DNA of 64,000 nucleotides from DASSQJ01 sp963772645 (GCA_963772645.1 CAVYYD010000008.1:79055-143054), one strand, 5' to 3'; positions 16,757-26,308 are shown, numbered from the stretch's first letter. The notes: generated from the sequence alone by a model not told the origin. Program-made: numbers and translations.

Positions 16757-18043
16757 GTGGAACACAACATCCTCGTCGTCGCCGTGGCGGTCCTCGCGTT
16801 CGGTCTCCTGGCCGGACGGCTGAGGGGCACGCCGGTCACCGCACCCATGGTGTTCACCGCCGCCGGCCTGCTCGTCGGGCAGGCGGCCCTCGGCATCCTC
16901 GACATCGGCGTCGACAACGGAGTCATCAGCGGGCTCGCGGAGGCCACCCTCGTCGTGGTCCTCTTCACCGACGCCAGCCGGATGGACCTGCGGACCGTGG
17001 CGCGGGAGCACAGCCTCGCGCTCCGCCTGCTGGTGGCCGGGCTCCCGCTGGCCATCGTGGTCGGCCTCGGCGCGGGCATGCTCCTGCTCCCCGCGCTCCC
17101 GCTCGCCGCGGCCGGGCTCCTCGCCGTCACCCTGGCTCCCACCGATGCCGCCCTCGGGCAGTCCTTCGTCGACAGCCCCTCGGTGCCGCAGCGGATCCGC
17201 CAGACGCTGAACGTCGAGAGCGGGCTCAACGACGGGTTGGCGGTCCCGTTCCTGACGGTGCTGCTCGACGTGGCGCTGCACCAGGCGGACTCCGCGTGGA
17301 GCTACGCCGTGCTGCTGGCCCGGCTCGTCGGCGTCGGCGTGGCGGTGGGCCTGGTCGTCGGGTGGGTCGGAGGCCGCGTCCTGACGTGGAGCGCGACCAA
17401 GGACTGGGCCACGGAGAGCACCCAGCGGCTCGGCACCCTCGCACTGGCAGCGGTCGCCTATGCGGGCAGCGGCCTCCTCGGCGGCAACGGGTTCGTCGCC
17501 GCCTTCGTCGCCGGGCTCGCCGTCGGCACCACCGCCCGCTCGCTCCTGAAGGGCACCACCGCGTTCGCCGAAGCTGAAGGCCAGCTGCTGACCCTCGTCA
17601 CGTTCCTGCTCTTCGGTAGCGTCGTCGCGGCCCAGGTGCTCGGCGCGATCTCGTGGCCGGTGCTCGCCTACGCCCTGGCCAGCCTGCTCGTCGTGCGGCC
17701 GGTGGCCGTCGCGGTCTCGCTGCTGGGCAGCGGGGTCGCACCCGCCACGAGCGCGTTCATCGGCTGGGCCGGGCCACGAGGGCTCGCGTCGATCGTCTAC
17801 GCGGTCCTCATCGCCGAGGCCGGGCCGCCCGGCGGGGACCTGGTCTTCATCGTCGCCGCGTGGACGATCCTGGCGAGCATCGTCCTCCACGGGGTCAGCG
17901 CCGCGCCGGTGAGCAACCGCTACGGGGGGTGGATGAGGCGGCGTCGGGGTGACGAGGTCCCCGAGCAGCACCGCGTGAGCGCGCTCCCGCTGCGGCTGCC
18001 ACCCCACGTGAAGCAAGCGCACGACGGGGCGTCGGCGACCTGA
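16757..18043 (+). CDS. Na+/H+ (cation:proton) antiporter, CPA1/NhaP type
   Basis: 428 aa with about 12 hydrophobic segments. Family motifs include TLAPTDAALGQ (the TDP-like ion-site helix) and QTLNVESGLNDGLAVPF (the ND motif of CPA1 exchangers). Exchanges external H+ for cytoplasmic Na+ or K+ across the membrane. It follows the Dab and DUF6671 genes by 76 bp on the same strand. A cation gradient from this antiporter could support the Dab complex, which is inference. GTG start with no strong ribosome site. Confidence 0.9.
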   Translation: MEHNILVVAVAVLAFGLLAGRLRGTPVTAPMVFTAAGLLVGQAALGILDIGVDNGVISGLAEATLVVVLFTDASRMDLRTVAREHSLALRLLVAGLPLAIVVGLGAGMLLLPALPLAAAGLLAVTLAPTDAALGQSFVDSPSVPQRIRQTLNVESGLNDGLAVPFLTVLLDVALHQADSAWSYAVLLARLVGVGVAVGLVVGWVGGRVLTWSATKDWATESTQRLGTLALAAVAYAGSGLLGGNGFVAAFVAGLAVGTTARSLLKGTTAFAEAEGQLLTLVTFLLFGSVVAAQVLGAISWPVLAYALASLLVVRPVAVAVSLLGSGVAPATSAFIGWAGPRGLASIVYAVLIAEAGPPGGDLVFIVAAWTILASIVLHGVSAAPVSNRYGGWMRRRRGDEVPEQHRVSALPLRLPPHVKQAHDGASAT

Positions 18044-18045
18044 GG

Positions 18046-18066
18046 CCCCCGGTCACCGGCCGGGGG
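18046..18066. terminator. Hairpin between convergent antiporter and helicase genes
   Basis: CCCCCGG (18046-18052) pairs with CCGGGGG (18060-18066) across a 7-nt loop in the 28-bp gap between two convergent genes. Confidence 0.6.
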
Positions 18067-18071
18067 TCGCG

Positions 18072-20240
18072 TCACTCCTCGACGCCCGGCGCTCCCGCGG
18101 TCGCGCTGGGGGCCCTGGCCTCCAACGCCTCGGTCAGCAGCGACATGAGCGCCTCGAGCTGGACGTCGGCCGAGGAGCCCACGCCCTCGTCCGAGCCGTC
18201 CAGGGCCCTGGCGGCCAGGCCCGCCTTGTCGTCGATGAGCTGGGCGATCCTCGGGTCGATGGTCTGGGCCGCGATGACCCGCCACGCGGTGACCGGCTCG
18301 GTCTGGCCGATCCGGTGCACCCGGTCGATGGCCTGGGTCTGCTCCGCCGCGGTCCAGGACAGCTCGGCGAGCACGACGTTCGAGGCGACCTGGAGGTTGA
18401 GGCCCACCCCTGCCGCGGTGAGGGAGCACACCACGACGGAGACCTCGGGGTCGGTGAGGAACGCCTGGATGTTCTCCCGACGGGCCTTCGGGGTCTGGTC
18501 CCCGCGGATCGAGGCGTAGCCGATGCCCCGCCGGGCGAAGGTCTGCTCCGCCGCATCCATGACGTCGATGTGCTTGGCGAAGAACACCACCTTGCCGACG
18601 TTGCGGGCCAGCTGGGCGGCATAGTCGGCGGCGAGACCGGCCTTGGCCTGACCGATCCTGCGCATGACCGTGAACACGTTGTCGCCGGTGGTCTCCGAGC
18701 CCGCCTTCTTGCGCTCGGCGGCGGCGACCCGGCGGACCAGGTCGTGGTCGATGCCCTCGACCACCGTCGGGTCCTTGCGCGCGGCCAGCGCCGCCTCGTA
18801 GCGAGCGACCAGGCGTCGGGCCAGCTCCTGCTCCGCGGCCCGGATCGAGCGGCCGGCCTCGTCGTCGAGCTCGACCGGCAGGTCCGCGACGCGACGGGCC
18901 GGGATGTCGGAGGCGACGTCCACCTTGCGACGCCGGACGATGCCGAGGTCGATGACGCTGGTGCGGGCGGCCGCGTAGAAGCCGCGGTCGGCCGGCGACA
19001 GGCCGGTCCGCTCGAGGGCCGCCATGAGGGCGTGCCGGGGCTTGGTGTCGTCGATCCAGCCGAGGAACTGCCAGATCGCCCGGAAGTCCTCGATGTCGTT
19101 GATCAGCGGCGTACCGGTCAACGCCATGAAGAGCGCGTTCCCACGGCGGGCCCGGATCCGCTCGGACAGGCTCAGGACGTGCTGCGAGCGCTGAGACGAC
19201 TTGTTCTTGATGAAGTGCGCCTCGTCGACGACCATGCTGCGGAAGCCGCGGTCGCCGAGCCAGCCGACGTGACGGTCGAGGATCTCGTAGTTGACGATGA
19301 CGATGTCGGCGAACCCGTCGACGGTCTCGCCGTCGCCGTGGACCACCGTGGCCGGGCGGTGCGGGGTCCACAGCTCGGCCTCGTGCGCCCAGCTCGCCTT
19401 GACGACGTTCGGGACGACCGCGAGGAGCGGGAAGGCGTCCGCGGCATCGGCGGCGAGCAGCGCCTGTGCGGTCTTGCCCAGGCCGGGCTCGTCGGCGAGG
19501 AGGAACGTGCGGTGGCCCGCCGCGGCTGCCGCCACGACCTGGGCCTGGTGGTGCATGAGCTCCAGCTCGCGGATGCCGTGGATCGCGTCCGTCGGCTCGG
19601 GCAGCGGCATGCAGGTCGCGTCGCCGCCGTACTCGAAGGCACGGAACAGGGGGGTCAGCAGCTCCCAGCCGGCGAGCCGGTTCGTGGTGGGGCGCGGGGG
19701 TGGCACGGCGGACAGGTCCGGGGCCAGGAAGGGGTTGGCCAGCTGCTGGGCGATGACCGTCTGCGGGACGACGCGACGGGTCGAGCGGGACGGGTCGGCG
19801 GCGGGCTCCGGCTCCGGCTCCGGCTCCGGCTCGGGCTCGCGCCCGGCGGCCCGGAGCATGTCGTTCTTCAGGCTCACCGCCGCGGACGAGACGACCGCGT
19901 CCTCGGCCAGCAGCGCGAGCAGCGAGGTGTCCCGGACGGCCGTCTTGGCCAGGATCGTGGCGATGCCGTCGAGCCGGGTCAGCACCGTGGCCCGCTCGGC
20001 CTCGGGTGTCGCGGGGTCGCCCTTGACCCGGGCTCGCTCGTCCCGCACGAGCAGGGCGATGACCTGGTACGTGGTGCGGTCGCTCGGCCGCACCCGGCCG
20101 CGCTGGGCGGCGGCCTCGACCTGGCGGGCGGCCTTGGCCAGGACCGGGATGATCCCCTCCTCGTCCCGGGCGCGGGAACGGCCCCGGTCGCGCGGCGGTG
20201 TGTGCGGCGCGCCGGCACGGCGCGAAGTTCGCTGGGCCAA
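18072..20240 (-). CDS. SNF2-family DEAD/DEAH-box helicase
   Basis: 722 aa ATP-dependent DNA translocase. Walker A is DEPGLGKT, Walker B VVDEAHFIKN, motif III LTGTPLIND, and the SNF2 helicase C-domain ends with DRVHRIGQTEPV. The N-terminal about 190 residues are helical, with a (Pro-Glu)5 low-complexity linker. Start chosen at TTG 20240, preceded by GAGAAGGA at correct spacing; a longer frame upstream lacks a family match. Related standalone SNF2 proteins are found in many Actinobacteria; the role may be in repair or nucleoprotein remodelling. No partner nuclease or methylase lies beside it. Confidence 0.88.
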   Translation of the reverse strand: MAQRTSRRAGAPHTPPRDRGRSRARDEEGIIPVLAKAARQVEAAAQRGRVRPSDRTTYQVIALLVRDERARVKGDPATPEAERATVLTRLDGIATILAKTAVRDTSLLALLAEDAVVSSAAVSLKNDMLRAAGREPEPEPEPEPEPAADPSRSTRRVVPQTVIAQQLANPFLAPDLSAVPPPRPTTNRLAGWELLTPLFRAFEYGGDATCMPLPEPTDAIHGIRELELMHHQAQVVAAAAAGHRTFLLADEPGLGKTAQALLAADAADAFPLLAVVPNVVKASWAHEAELWTPHRPATVVHGDGETVDGFADIVIVNYEILDRHVGWLGDRGFRSMVVDEAHFIKNKSSQRSQHVLSLSERIRARRGNALFMALTGTPLINDIEDFRAIWQFLGWIDDTKPRHALMAALERTGLSPADRGFYAAARTSVIDLGIVRRRKVDVASDIPARRVADLPVELDDEAGRSIRAAEQELARRLVARYEAALAARKDPTVVEGIDHDLVRRVAAAERKKAGSETTGDNVFTVMRRIGQAKAGLAADYAAQLARNVGKVVFFAKHIDVMDAAEQTFARRGIGYASIRGDQTPKARRENIQAFLTDPEVSVVVCSLTAAGVGLNLQVASNVVLAELSWTAAEQTQAIDRVHRIGQTEPVTAWRVIAAQTIDPRIAQLIDDKAGLAARALDGSDEGVGSSADVQLEALMSLLTEALEARAPSATAGAPGVEE

Positions 20241-20463
20241 GCGGATCCTTCTCGTGAGTGGGACATCTCGTGGAGCCGATGTCGACGCCCGCTCCACGGT
20301 GCCTGGGGCGACGCGGCGGACGCATCTCCGGCCCGGCCGTGCGGCCGGACGCGGACGACGCCGGGGACCACCCCCGGATGGCGACGCGTCCTCGCCAGAG
20401 ACGAGGAGCACTCCCAGCGTACGTGCTCGACGGCCGCGACAGGTACCGCGTTCGCCCGCGACC

Positions 20464-21189
20464 TCAGGACGGCGTGGTGAGTCCTGCGTGGCGGGCAGGG
20501 TCCGTGACCACCGCTCGGGCGACGTCGCCGAGCCGGTGGTGGTTGCGGCGGGCATAGGCGCGCATCAGCTCGAAGGCGGCGTCGACGTCGATGCCGTGGG
20601 TCCTGGCCAGGACCCCCTTGGCCTGCTCGATGGTGACCCGGCTGTTGAGGGCGCTCTGGAGCTGTTCGGTGAGGATCTCCGCGCTGCTGATCGTGCGTTC
20701 CTGGAGCAGGCCGATGGTCGCGATGTCGGCCAGGCACTGGATGATGCTGACGTCGGTGGGCTCGAGGTTGCCGAGGTCGGTGCCGAACAGGTTCAACGCC
20801 CCGATCACCTTCTGCCGGTGGCGCAAGGGCAGGGCGTGGACCGAACGGAACCCGGCCTCGACCGCGCGCGGGGCGAACAGGGGCCACCGCCTCCATGCCT
20901 GGTGGAGGTCGGTGTTGACCACGGCCACGCCGTCGCGAAAGCAGTCCAGGCAGGGGCCCTCCTGGTACTGGAGCTGGAAGAGCTCCAGCAGCTTGACCGA
21001 CTCCTCGGACGCGGCCATGTACTGCAGGTGGTCGTTCGGGTCGGCGAGGAGCAGGCCGGCGGAGGCGGCGTCGCTGATCTCGACGGTGTGCCGCGTCAGT
21101 GACTCCAGGAACTCCAGCACGTCGAAGTCGTCGACGAGGGTGTCGGCCACGTCGACGAAGACCTCAGCCAGACGATCGACGGCGATCAT
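20464..21189 (-). CDS. GAF and ANTAR domain protein
   Basis: 241 aa. GAF domain at about residues 20-165 (QEGPCLDCFRDGVAV, HALPLRHRQKVIGALNLFG) binds a small ligand or senses redox. The ANTAR RNA-binding domain at about 175-235 (VTIEQAKGVLARTHGIDVDA, LMRAYARRNHHRL) is the kind that prevents transcription termination by holding two-hairpin RNAs. GGGAGG precedes ATG 21189. The gene lies directly after a second GAF-ANTAR gene on the same strand, 52 bp apart. Confidence 0.93.
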   Translation of the reverse strand: MIAVDRLAEVFVDVADTLVDDFDVLEFLESLTRHTVEISDAASAGLLLADPNDHLQYMAASEESVKLLELFQLQYQEGPCLDCFRDGVAVVNTDLHQAWRRWPLFAPRAVEAGFRSVHALPLRHRQKVIGALNLFGTDLGNLEPTDVSIIQCLADIATIGLLQERTISSAEILTEQLQSALNSRVTIEQAKGVLARTHGIDVDAAFELMRAYARRNHHRLGDVARAVVTDPARHAGLTTPS

Positions 21190-21241
21190 GCGGTCCGCCT
21201 CCCGCTCGTGTGGCGCGCCAGCGCATCGTTGCCGGGGGCGC

Positions 21242-21979
21242 TCATGTCCTGTCCCACTCCAGTGTGAGTCTACCGGCGACGACGTCCTTGGCCACCTCGC
21301 TGATGGGCCGGTCGTCGGCATAGGCCCGGGCGCGGAGGCGGGCCATCGCCTCCTCGATGCCGACGCCGAGGTCGACCATCACCATGCCCTGTGCCTGGTA
21401 GACCTCGAGCCGGTTGGCCAGCGCACCCTCCACGTCGGGGGAGGGCTGGGCGTCGCCGGCCGCCGCCTGGCCGTCCACCAGGAGCCCCATCGCGACGTCG
21501 GCGAAGGTGAACGCCTGGGCCAGGGCGTCGGGCGTGAGCGAGCCCGTCTCACGTCGGTAGATGTCCAGCGCACCCGCACGGGCCGCCCCGACCTGGAGAG
21601 GGAACGCGAAGACGGCTCGGACCCCGTGCTGCTGGGCAACCGCGGCGTAGCCCGGCCAGCGACGGCTGCCACGGGCCCGGAGATCGGGCTCGAGGACCGG
21701 CCGGCGCGAGGTGTAGGCGTCGATGCAGGGCCCTTCGCCGAGCGTGAACTGCAGCTCCTCGAGCACCCTGCTCTCCCTGTCGGACGCGGCCAGGGTCCCG
21801 ACGCCATGGTTGTCGTCCGTGACCAGGCTGACCCCCACGCCCGTCGCCGGTAGGGCTCGGGCCAAAGCCGAACACAGGCGTTCCAGCCGACCGAGGGTGC
21901 CCGGGGACATCGCGGCAGTCGCGGGCTCGTCATCGATCAGCCGGTTGGCCCGAGCGACCCGGCTCGGGTGGTCGTCCAT
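21242..21979 (-). CDS. GAF and ANTAR domain protein (second copy)
   Basis: 245 aa, same architecture as its downstream neighbour but clearly diverged. GAF is at about 30-165 (TLGEGPCIDAYTSRRPVL, FAFPLQVGAARAGALDIYR), ANTAR at about 175-240 (EVYQAQGMVMVDLGVGIEEA, ARAYADDRPISEVAKDVV). The central GEGPC motif is shared with the neighbour's EGPC. ATG 21979 has GGAGAGG upstream. Such pairs are typical of Actinobacteria and often lie near STAS or anti-sigma genes, as here. Confidence 0.93.
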   Translation of the reverse strand: MDDHPSRVARANRLIDDEPATAAMSPGTLGRLERLCSALARALPATGVGVSLVTDDNHGVGTLAASDRESRVLEELQFTLGEGPCIDAYTSRRPVLEPDLRARGSRRWPGYAAVAQQHGVRAVFAFPLQVGAARAGALDIYRRETGSLTPDALAQAFTFADVAMGLLVDGQAAAGDAQPSPDVEGALANRLEVYQAQGMVMVDLGVGIEEAMARLRARAYADDRPISEVAKDVVAGRLTLEWDRT

Positions 21980-22239
21980 CACGTCCAACCTCTCCGGTGC
22001 CTGGTGAGGCCGACGAGGCGCCGTTTCCACGGCACCAGTGTCTCGCTCCGAGGGTATCGGCAGTCAGCCCCGTGGAGGTCGAGCTCGCTGCGGCGGTCGG
22101 CATCGACCGAAGGCCCGTGAGGTGGGCCCGGGCGAGGCAAGGGACCGCTGGCCCTGTCCGAACGGAACCGGCTGCCCTAGACTGAGACGAACACAGCTGC
22201 CCTGGACCCCGGTGGCGATACCGCCCCAGGGAGTCCGCG

Positions 22240-22656
22240 ATGGGAACCAGCGCCGCACAGCACAGGCCACCGGGGCGCGCCCGCACGTCCCTGGGGGCGC
22301 GTCATGTCGACCGCGGCGACGTCTGGGCGCTCGAGCTGTCCGGTGAGGCCGACGTCGCCACGCTGGAGATGCTGCGCGACGAGCTGGCGCAGGGCGTCCG
22401 GACGAACCGCGCCCGGGTCGTGATCGACGTGTCGGGACTTCGCTTCTGCGACGTCGCCTCGGCGGATCTGATCAGCTCGGTCTGCCGAAGCCCGTCGGTC
22501 AGCCTGACCGGCGTGGCCGGGTCGGTGAAGCTCGTCCTCGACCTGCTGGCCTCCGAGGTCGAGCCGTCCCTACCGCCATCCTCCGCGCCCACCGGCCCGA
22601 CGTGGCCCGACAGCTCTCAGCGGACGACGGTGCGAGCCCCTCCCGCTGAGGCCTGA
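22240..22656 (+). CDS. STAS-domain protein (anti-sigma factor antagonist-like)
   Basis: 138 aa. STAS fold at about 25-115: VWALELSGEADVATLEMLRD, then RVVIDVSGLRFCDVASADLI, where the conserved DxSxxxFxD phospho-switch Ser would sit. That site reads DVSGLRFCDVASAD, so the second Ser (in CDVAS) can be the phosphorylated residue. Acts by binding anti-sigma kinases. A Pro/Ser-rich tail follows. Divergent from the GAF-ANTAR pair with 260 bp between, a likely stress-signalling locus. AGGGAG lies 6 bases before ATG. Confidence 0.86.
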   Translation: MGTSAAQHRPPGRARTSLGARHVDRGDVWALELSGEADVATLEMLRDELAQGVRTNRARVVIDVSGLRFCDVASADLISSVCRSPSVSLTGVAGSVKLVLDLLASEVEPSLPPSSAPTGPTWPDSSQRTTVRAPPAEA

Positions 22657-22691
22657 GCCGGTCCGACCCACGCCCCTGCGGCACGAGCACG

Positions 22692-22726
22692 CTGGCGCCA
22701 GTAGTTGAGACCACACTGGCGCCAGT
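22692..22726. repeat. Two copies of an 11-bp palindromic motif
   Basis: CTGGCGCCAGT occurs at 22692-22702 and 22716-22726, start-to-start spacing 24 bp. The core CTGGCGCCAG is a perfect palindrome. Paired palindromes are typical of dimeric repressor or activator sites; the regulator is not evident. The rest of the 22657-22929 gap shows nothing recognisable. Confidence 0.5.
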
Positions 22727-22929
22727 GGTGGCGGGGAACCGCCGATCCGTCGCACCTCCCTCCCGCAACGACGGATCGGCCGCCCGAGGAGCCCGTCGAC
22801 CCTCCCCCATGGACGGGCCCCGGGCCGTCGCGCGCGATGCAGACCCTGCGAGGCACCGCGCGCGGCGGCTTCCCGGCTGCCCGCGGGCCACCGCGGACCG
22901 ACGACCGCGCCACGGCCCAGAGCCCGGTC

Positions 22930-23423
22930 GCGATGAGTGCTACCGCGGCGCCGCCCGAGGAGGTGGTCGAGCGGGCCGGTGCCGACCGGCAGGCCGTGCC
23001 GGTCGTAGTACGCGAACATCGCACGAAGCCAGGGGTGCTCGACCACGGCATCGACCCGGCGCGCCCGGTGTCCGTTCTCGGCCGCGAGCTCGGCCGGGGT
23101 CGCATCGCGCGAGGCCAGCTCGTACGTCGCGCCGACGTGGCCCCCCTCGGTGAGGACGACCGCTGCCGCGGCGACCTCCTCGAGGTCGGCGAACCCGAAG
23201 CGCGCGGGGCCTGCGCCATCGCGGCGAGGACCTCGGCGACGTAGTCCGGCTCGTCCTCCTGCATCTTCGGTGCGATGAGGTAGACGGCGTCGCTGCCCCG
23301 CAGCCCCCGGGCAGGTACGGCCACTCCGCCCGAACCGACGGCGACCGCTTCGACGTCGCGGCGGGAGAGCGCCGCCCGCACGGCACGGCCGGTAGTGCCG
23401 CGACCACCGACGACGACCCGCAT
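22930..23423 (-). pseudogene. NmrA-like NAD(P)-binding protein, internally deleted and frameshifted
   Basis: The N-terminal Rossmann segment starts at ATG 23423 (MRVVVGGRGTTGRAVRAALS, DAVYLIAPKM, YVAEVLAAMAQA). Near 23205 it jumps frame to a C-terminal region, ARFGFADLEEVAAAAVVLTE then RAMFAYYDRHGLPVGTGPLD. The middle of the fold that normally links these parts is missing, so a deletion as well as a frameshift is present. Members of the family are NAD(P)H sensors or quinone reductases of about 280 aa. This one is very probably non-functional. Confidence 0.7.
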
Positions 23424-23703
23424 CGAGGTCAGCCCCCGGCCAGCTCGACCGCGCCCACGGCTGTGCCGTCGACGACCTGGGCTCGCTCCAAGGGGCGGTC
23501 CCGGCGTGGAGGGTGCGCCCGTCCTCGCCACCGAGGGCGCCCCTCACGGTCGTTGCCGTCGTCATCCGGTGCCTCGTCCACGTCGTCTCGCCCGCCGGGC
23601 GTGCCCACCGTCCCACCCCGGGGGGTGGGAGGACCGGCGGCACCCGGGCAGACTCGGGTGCGTCAGCACCATCGTCCACGCCGGAAGCCCCAGGGGGCCA
23701 GCC

Positions 23704-25314
23704 ATGACCACGACCTCCAGCGACACCGCGCGGGACCCGGGCGGCCGCACCGTCGAGGAGGCCGACGTCATCGTCATCGGCTCGGGCATCGGCGGGCTGG
23801 TCACCGCCTCGCTCCTCGCCCGACTCGTCGGGCTGCGCGTCCTCGTCCTCGAACGGCACTTCAAGCTCGGCGGGTTCAACCACGCCTTCACCCGCAACGG
23901 CTACCACTGGGACATCGGCATCCACTACATCGGCGGCATGGCGCCGGGCCGGCGCAACCGGCGGCTCATGGACCTCGCCACCGGCGGCGCGGTCGAGTGG
24001 CACCGGCTGCCCGACGAGTTCGACGTCTTCCACTACCCCGACCTGACGATGCGGGTCCCCTCCGACCCCCACGACTACCTCGCGCGCCTCGTCGAGGTCT
24101 TTCCCGCCGAGCGCGAGGCCCTCGAGGGCTACCGGGCCGACCTCAAGGCGGCATCCGCCTGGTACACGAGGGAGTTCGCCACCCAGGTGCTCCCGGGCCC
24201 GCTGCGCGGCGCGGCCTGGCACCTCAACCGTCGTGGTCGCGAGCTCGCCCTGATGACCGCGCGCGAGTACCTGGAGGGCCGGTTCCGCGACCCGCTGCTG
24301 CGCGCGGTGCTCACCTCCCAGTGGGGCGACTACGCCGTGCCCCCCGGCCGGGTGAGCTTCGCGATGCACGCCCTCCTCGTCCTCCACTACGACTGGGGTG
24401 CCTACTACCCCGTGGGCGGCAGCGACCCGATGACCGACGCCTTCGTCGCCCAGGTCGAAGCGGCGGGCGGCTGGGCCCGGCCGGGCCACGAGGTGAGCGA
24501 GATCCTCGTCGAGGACGGGCGCGCCGTCGGGGTGCGGGCGCACGTGAAGAAGGGCCGCGGCGGCTACGACGCCGAGTTCCGCGCCCCGGTCGTCATCTCG
24601 GACGCCGGTGCCCGGCTCACCGCGGAGCGGCTGCTGCCCGCGGGGACGGCGCCCCGCCTTGCCGAGGCGGTCCGGGACGCCGAGTCCGGCGTCGCGTTCG
24701 CGACGCTGTACGCGGGGCTGCGCACGTCGCCCGAGGGGCTCGGCTTCCTCGGGGAGAACCACTGGTTCTTCGAGGACCCCGACCACGACGCGTCGCTCGG
24801 CGACCACACCGAGCGGCTGCTCGGCGGCTACGCCAAGGCGGGCTTCCTCTCCTTCCCCTCGCTGCGGGACCCGGAGGCGGCCCAGCACACCGCCGAGGTC
24901 GTCACCTTCGTCGACGAGGAGGCGTTCGCGCCGTGGCGGGACACCGAGTGGATGCGCCGGGGTGAGGACTACCTCAAGGTCAAGGACACCATCGGGCACG
25001 CGCTGATCGACCTCGTCGAGCGGCACTACCCGGGGTTCGGCGACCTCGTCGACTACTGGGAGGTCTCGTCGCCCGTCACCGTGACCGGCTTCGCCGCCTA
25101 CCCCTCGGGCGGGTACGCGGAGCTCGCGGCGACCCCGGAGCGGCTCCGCCGACGCCTGGCCCCGACCCGCACGGAGGTCCGGGGGCTCTACCTCACCGGC
25201 TCGGACACGTGCACCCTCGGCATCATGGGGGCGTTCATGGGTGGGATGTTCGCGGCCGCCGCCGTCATGGGCCCGACCGGCATGGTCCGGATCATGCGCG
25301 CGGCCGGAGGCTGA
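23704..25314 (+). CDS. Phytoene desaturase/retinol-saturase-like FAD-dependent oxidoreductase
   Basis: 536 aa. FAD-binding dinucleotide motif near the N-terminus (ADVIVIGSGIGGLVTA, VLERHFKLGGFNHAF), a substrate-domain core with DIGIHYIGGM, and the C-terminal FAD signature LYLTGSDTCTLGIMGAFMGG. This matches the COG1233 group (carotenoid desaturases, carotene isomerases, retinol saturases). Substrate cannot be named from sequence. Start ATG 23704 is preceded by AGGGGGCC. It is followed 23 bp later by a methyltransferase, probably in one transcript. No carotenoid biosynthesis genes are nearby. Confidence 0.88.
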   Translation: MTTTSSDTARDPGGRTVEEADVIVIGSGIGGLVTASLLARLVGLRVLVLERHFKLGGFNHAFTRNGYHWDIGIHYIGGMAPGRRNRRLMDLATGGAVEWHRLPDEFDVFHYPDLTMRVPSDPHDYLARLVEVFPAEREALEGYRADLKAASAWYTREFATQVLPGPLRGAAWHLNRRGRELALMTAREYLEGRFRDPLLRAVLTSQWGDYAVPPGRVSFAMHALLVLHYDWGAYYPVGGSDPMTDAFVAQVEAAGGWARPGHEVSEILVEDGRAVGVRAHVKKGRGGYDAEFRAPVVISDAGARLTAERLLPAGTAPRLAEAVRDAESGVAFATLYAGLRTSPEGLGFLGENHWFFEDPDHDASLGDHTERLLGGYAKAGFLSFPSLRDPEAAQHTAEVVTFVDEEAFAPWRDTEWMRRGEDYLKVKDTIGHALIDLVERHYPGFGDLVDYWEVSSPVTVTGFAAYPSGGYAELAATPERLRRRLAPTRTEVRGLYLTGSDTCTLGIMGAFMGGMFAAAAVMGPTGMVRIMRAAGG

Positions 25315-25337
25315 GCCGAGGCAGGGAGGCGATCGTC

Positions 25338-25967
25338 GTGACGGACACCGACGCGTACGGGTGGCAGGCGCGGGTCTACGACCGGGTGCTCGAGCCGGTG
25401 AACGCGCCGTTGCGGCGGGTGGCCCGCCGCCTGGTCGAGCCCCCGCGGGGCGGCGTCGTCCTCGACGTCGGGTGCGGCACGGGAGCCGCGCTGGAGGAGT
25501 ACCGCCAACAGGGGTTCACCGTCCTCGGCAGCGACCAGTCCCCGGCGATGCTCGAGCAGGCACGCCGGCGGCTCGGCGAGTCCGCCGACCTCCGGCTCGC
25601 CACCGGACCGACGGTGCCGTTCGAGACCGGGAGCGCGGACCTCGTCCTCGTCTCCCTCGTCCTGCACTCGCTGGCGACCGGTGAGGCGCGGGCGCTGCTC
25701 GAGGACGTGGCCCGGGTGCTGGTTCCGGACGGGCGGGTGCTCGTCACCGACTTCGGCGTCGCCGGGCTGGGTGTACCCAAGGGGGTGGTCAACCGGGCGG
25801 TGACGGGGCTCGCCGAGCTGGCCGCGGGACCACGCCACGCCGTGAACGGTCTGGCGTTCGTCCGCGGCGGCGGCCTGGCGCGTCTGCTGGGCACGCGGTG
25901 GCGGGTCGAGAGGGAGAAGCACGTCGGCGGCGGGAACATCACGATCACCGTCCTCGCGCTGCCCTGA
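25338..25967 (+). CDS. Class I SAM-dependent methyltransferase
   Basis: 209 aa. SAM-binding motif I VVLDVGCGTGAALEEYRQ, acidic motif II LGSDQSPAMLEQARRRL, motif III around DLVLVSLVLHSLATGEA (Methyltransf_11 type). GTG 25338 has AGGGAGG upstream at good spacing. It follows the FAD oxidoreductase by 23 bp, so the two may modify the same lipid or isoprenoid. Substrate unknown. Confidence 0.9.
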   Translation: MTDTDAYGWQARVYDRVLEPVNAPLRRVARRLVEPPRGGVVLDVGCGTGAALEEYRQQGFTVLGSDQSPAMLEQARRRLGESADLRLATGPTVPFETGSADLVLVSLVLHSLATGEARALLEDVARVLVPDGRVLVTDFGVAGLGVPKGVVNRAVTGLAELAAGPRHAVNGLAFVRGGGLARLLGTRWRVEREKHVGGGNITITVLALP

Positions 25968-25982
25968 GGTCCCCGCATCGCT

Positions 25983-26029
25983 GTCCGGACCCGGCCCACC
26001 GCTCCGAGCACCGCGGTGGCGGGTCGGAC
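25983..26029. terminator. Imperfect terminator hairpin between convergent genes
   Basis: Left arm 25983-26001 pairs with right arm 26014-26029 with three bulged bases, in the gap between the methyltransferase and the minus-strand membrane protein genes. Confidence 0.45.
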
Positions 26030-26086
26030 GGTGAGCAGACGTCTGCCTCGCGTCGCCGCCACGTCCCGAACCGGCGACCGCCTCGG

Positions 26087-26308
26087 TCACGCCGGCGGCT
26101 CGCGCTGCGCCCCTCGCCACACGAGGAGCACCGCGGTGGCGATGATCGCGACGGGACCGAACCAGATCGCCGGGGCCCCTGCCCGGACGAGGCCCCACGT
26201 GCCCCCGATGAGGACGAGCACGCCGGCCGCTCCGACCCAGTCGTCGCCGATGATGAAGCCATACCAGAACTTCCCGAAGGCGACGGTCCACTGCCAGATC
26301 CTGCTCAT
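26087..26308 (-). CDS. Small two-helix membrane protein
   Basis: 73 aa starting MSRIWQWTVAFGKFWYGFII, with two hydrophobic helices (GAAGVLVLIGGTWGLV, IWFGPVAIIATAVLLVW). Its ATG overlaps the upstream stop (ATGA at 26308-26305), so it is translationally coupled to the COG4280 membrane protein gene and probably an accessory subunit. No known domain recognised. Confidence 0.75.
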   Translation of the reverse strand: MSRIWQWTVAFGKFWYGFIIGDDWVGAAGVLVLIGGTWGLVRAGAPAIWFGPVAIIATAVLLVWRGAQREPPA

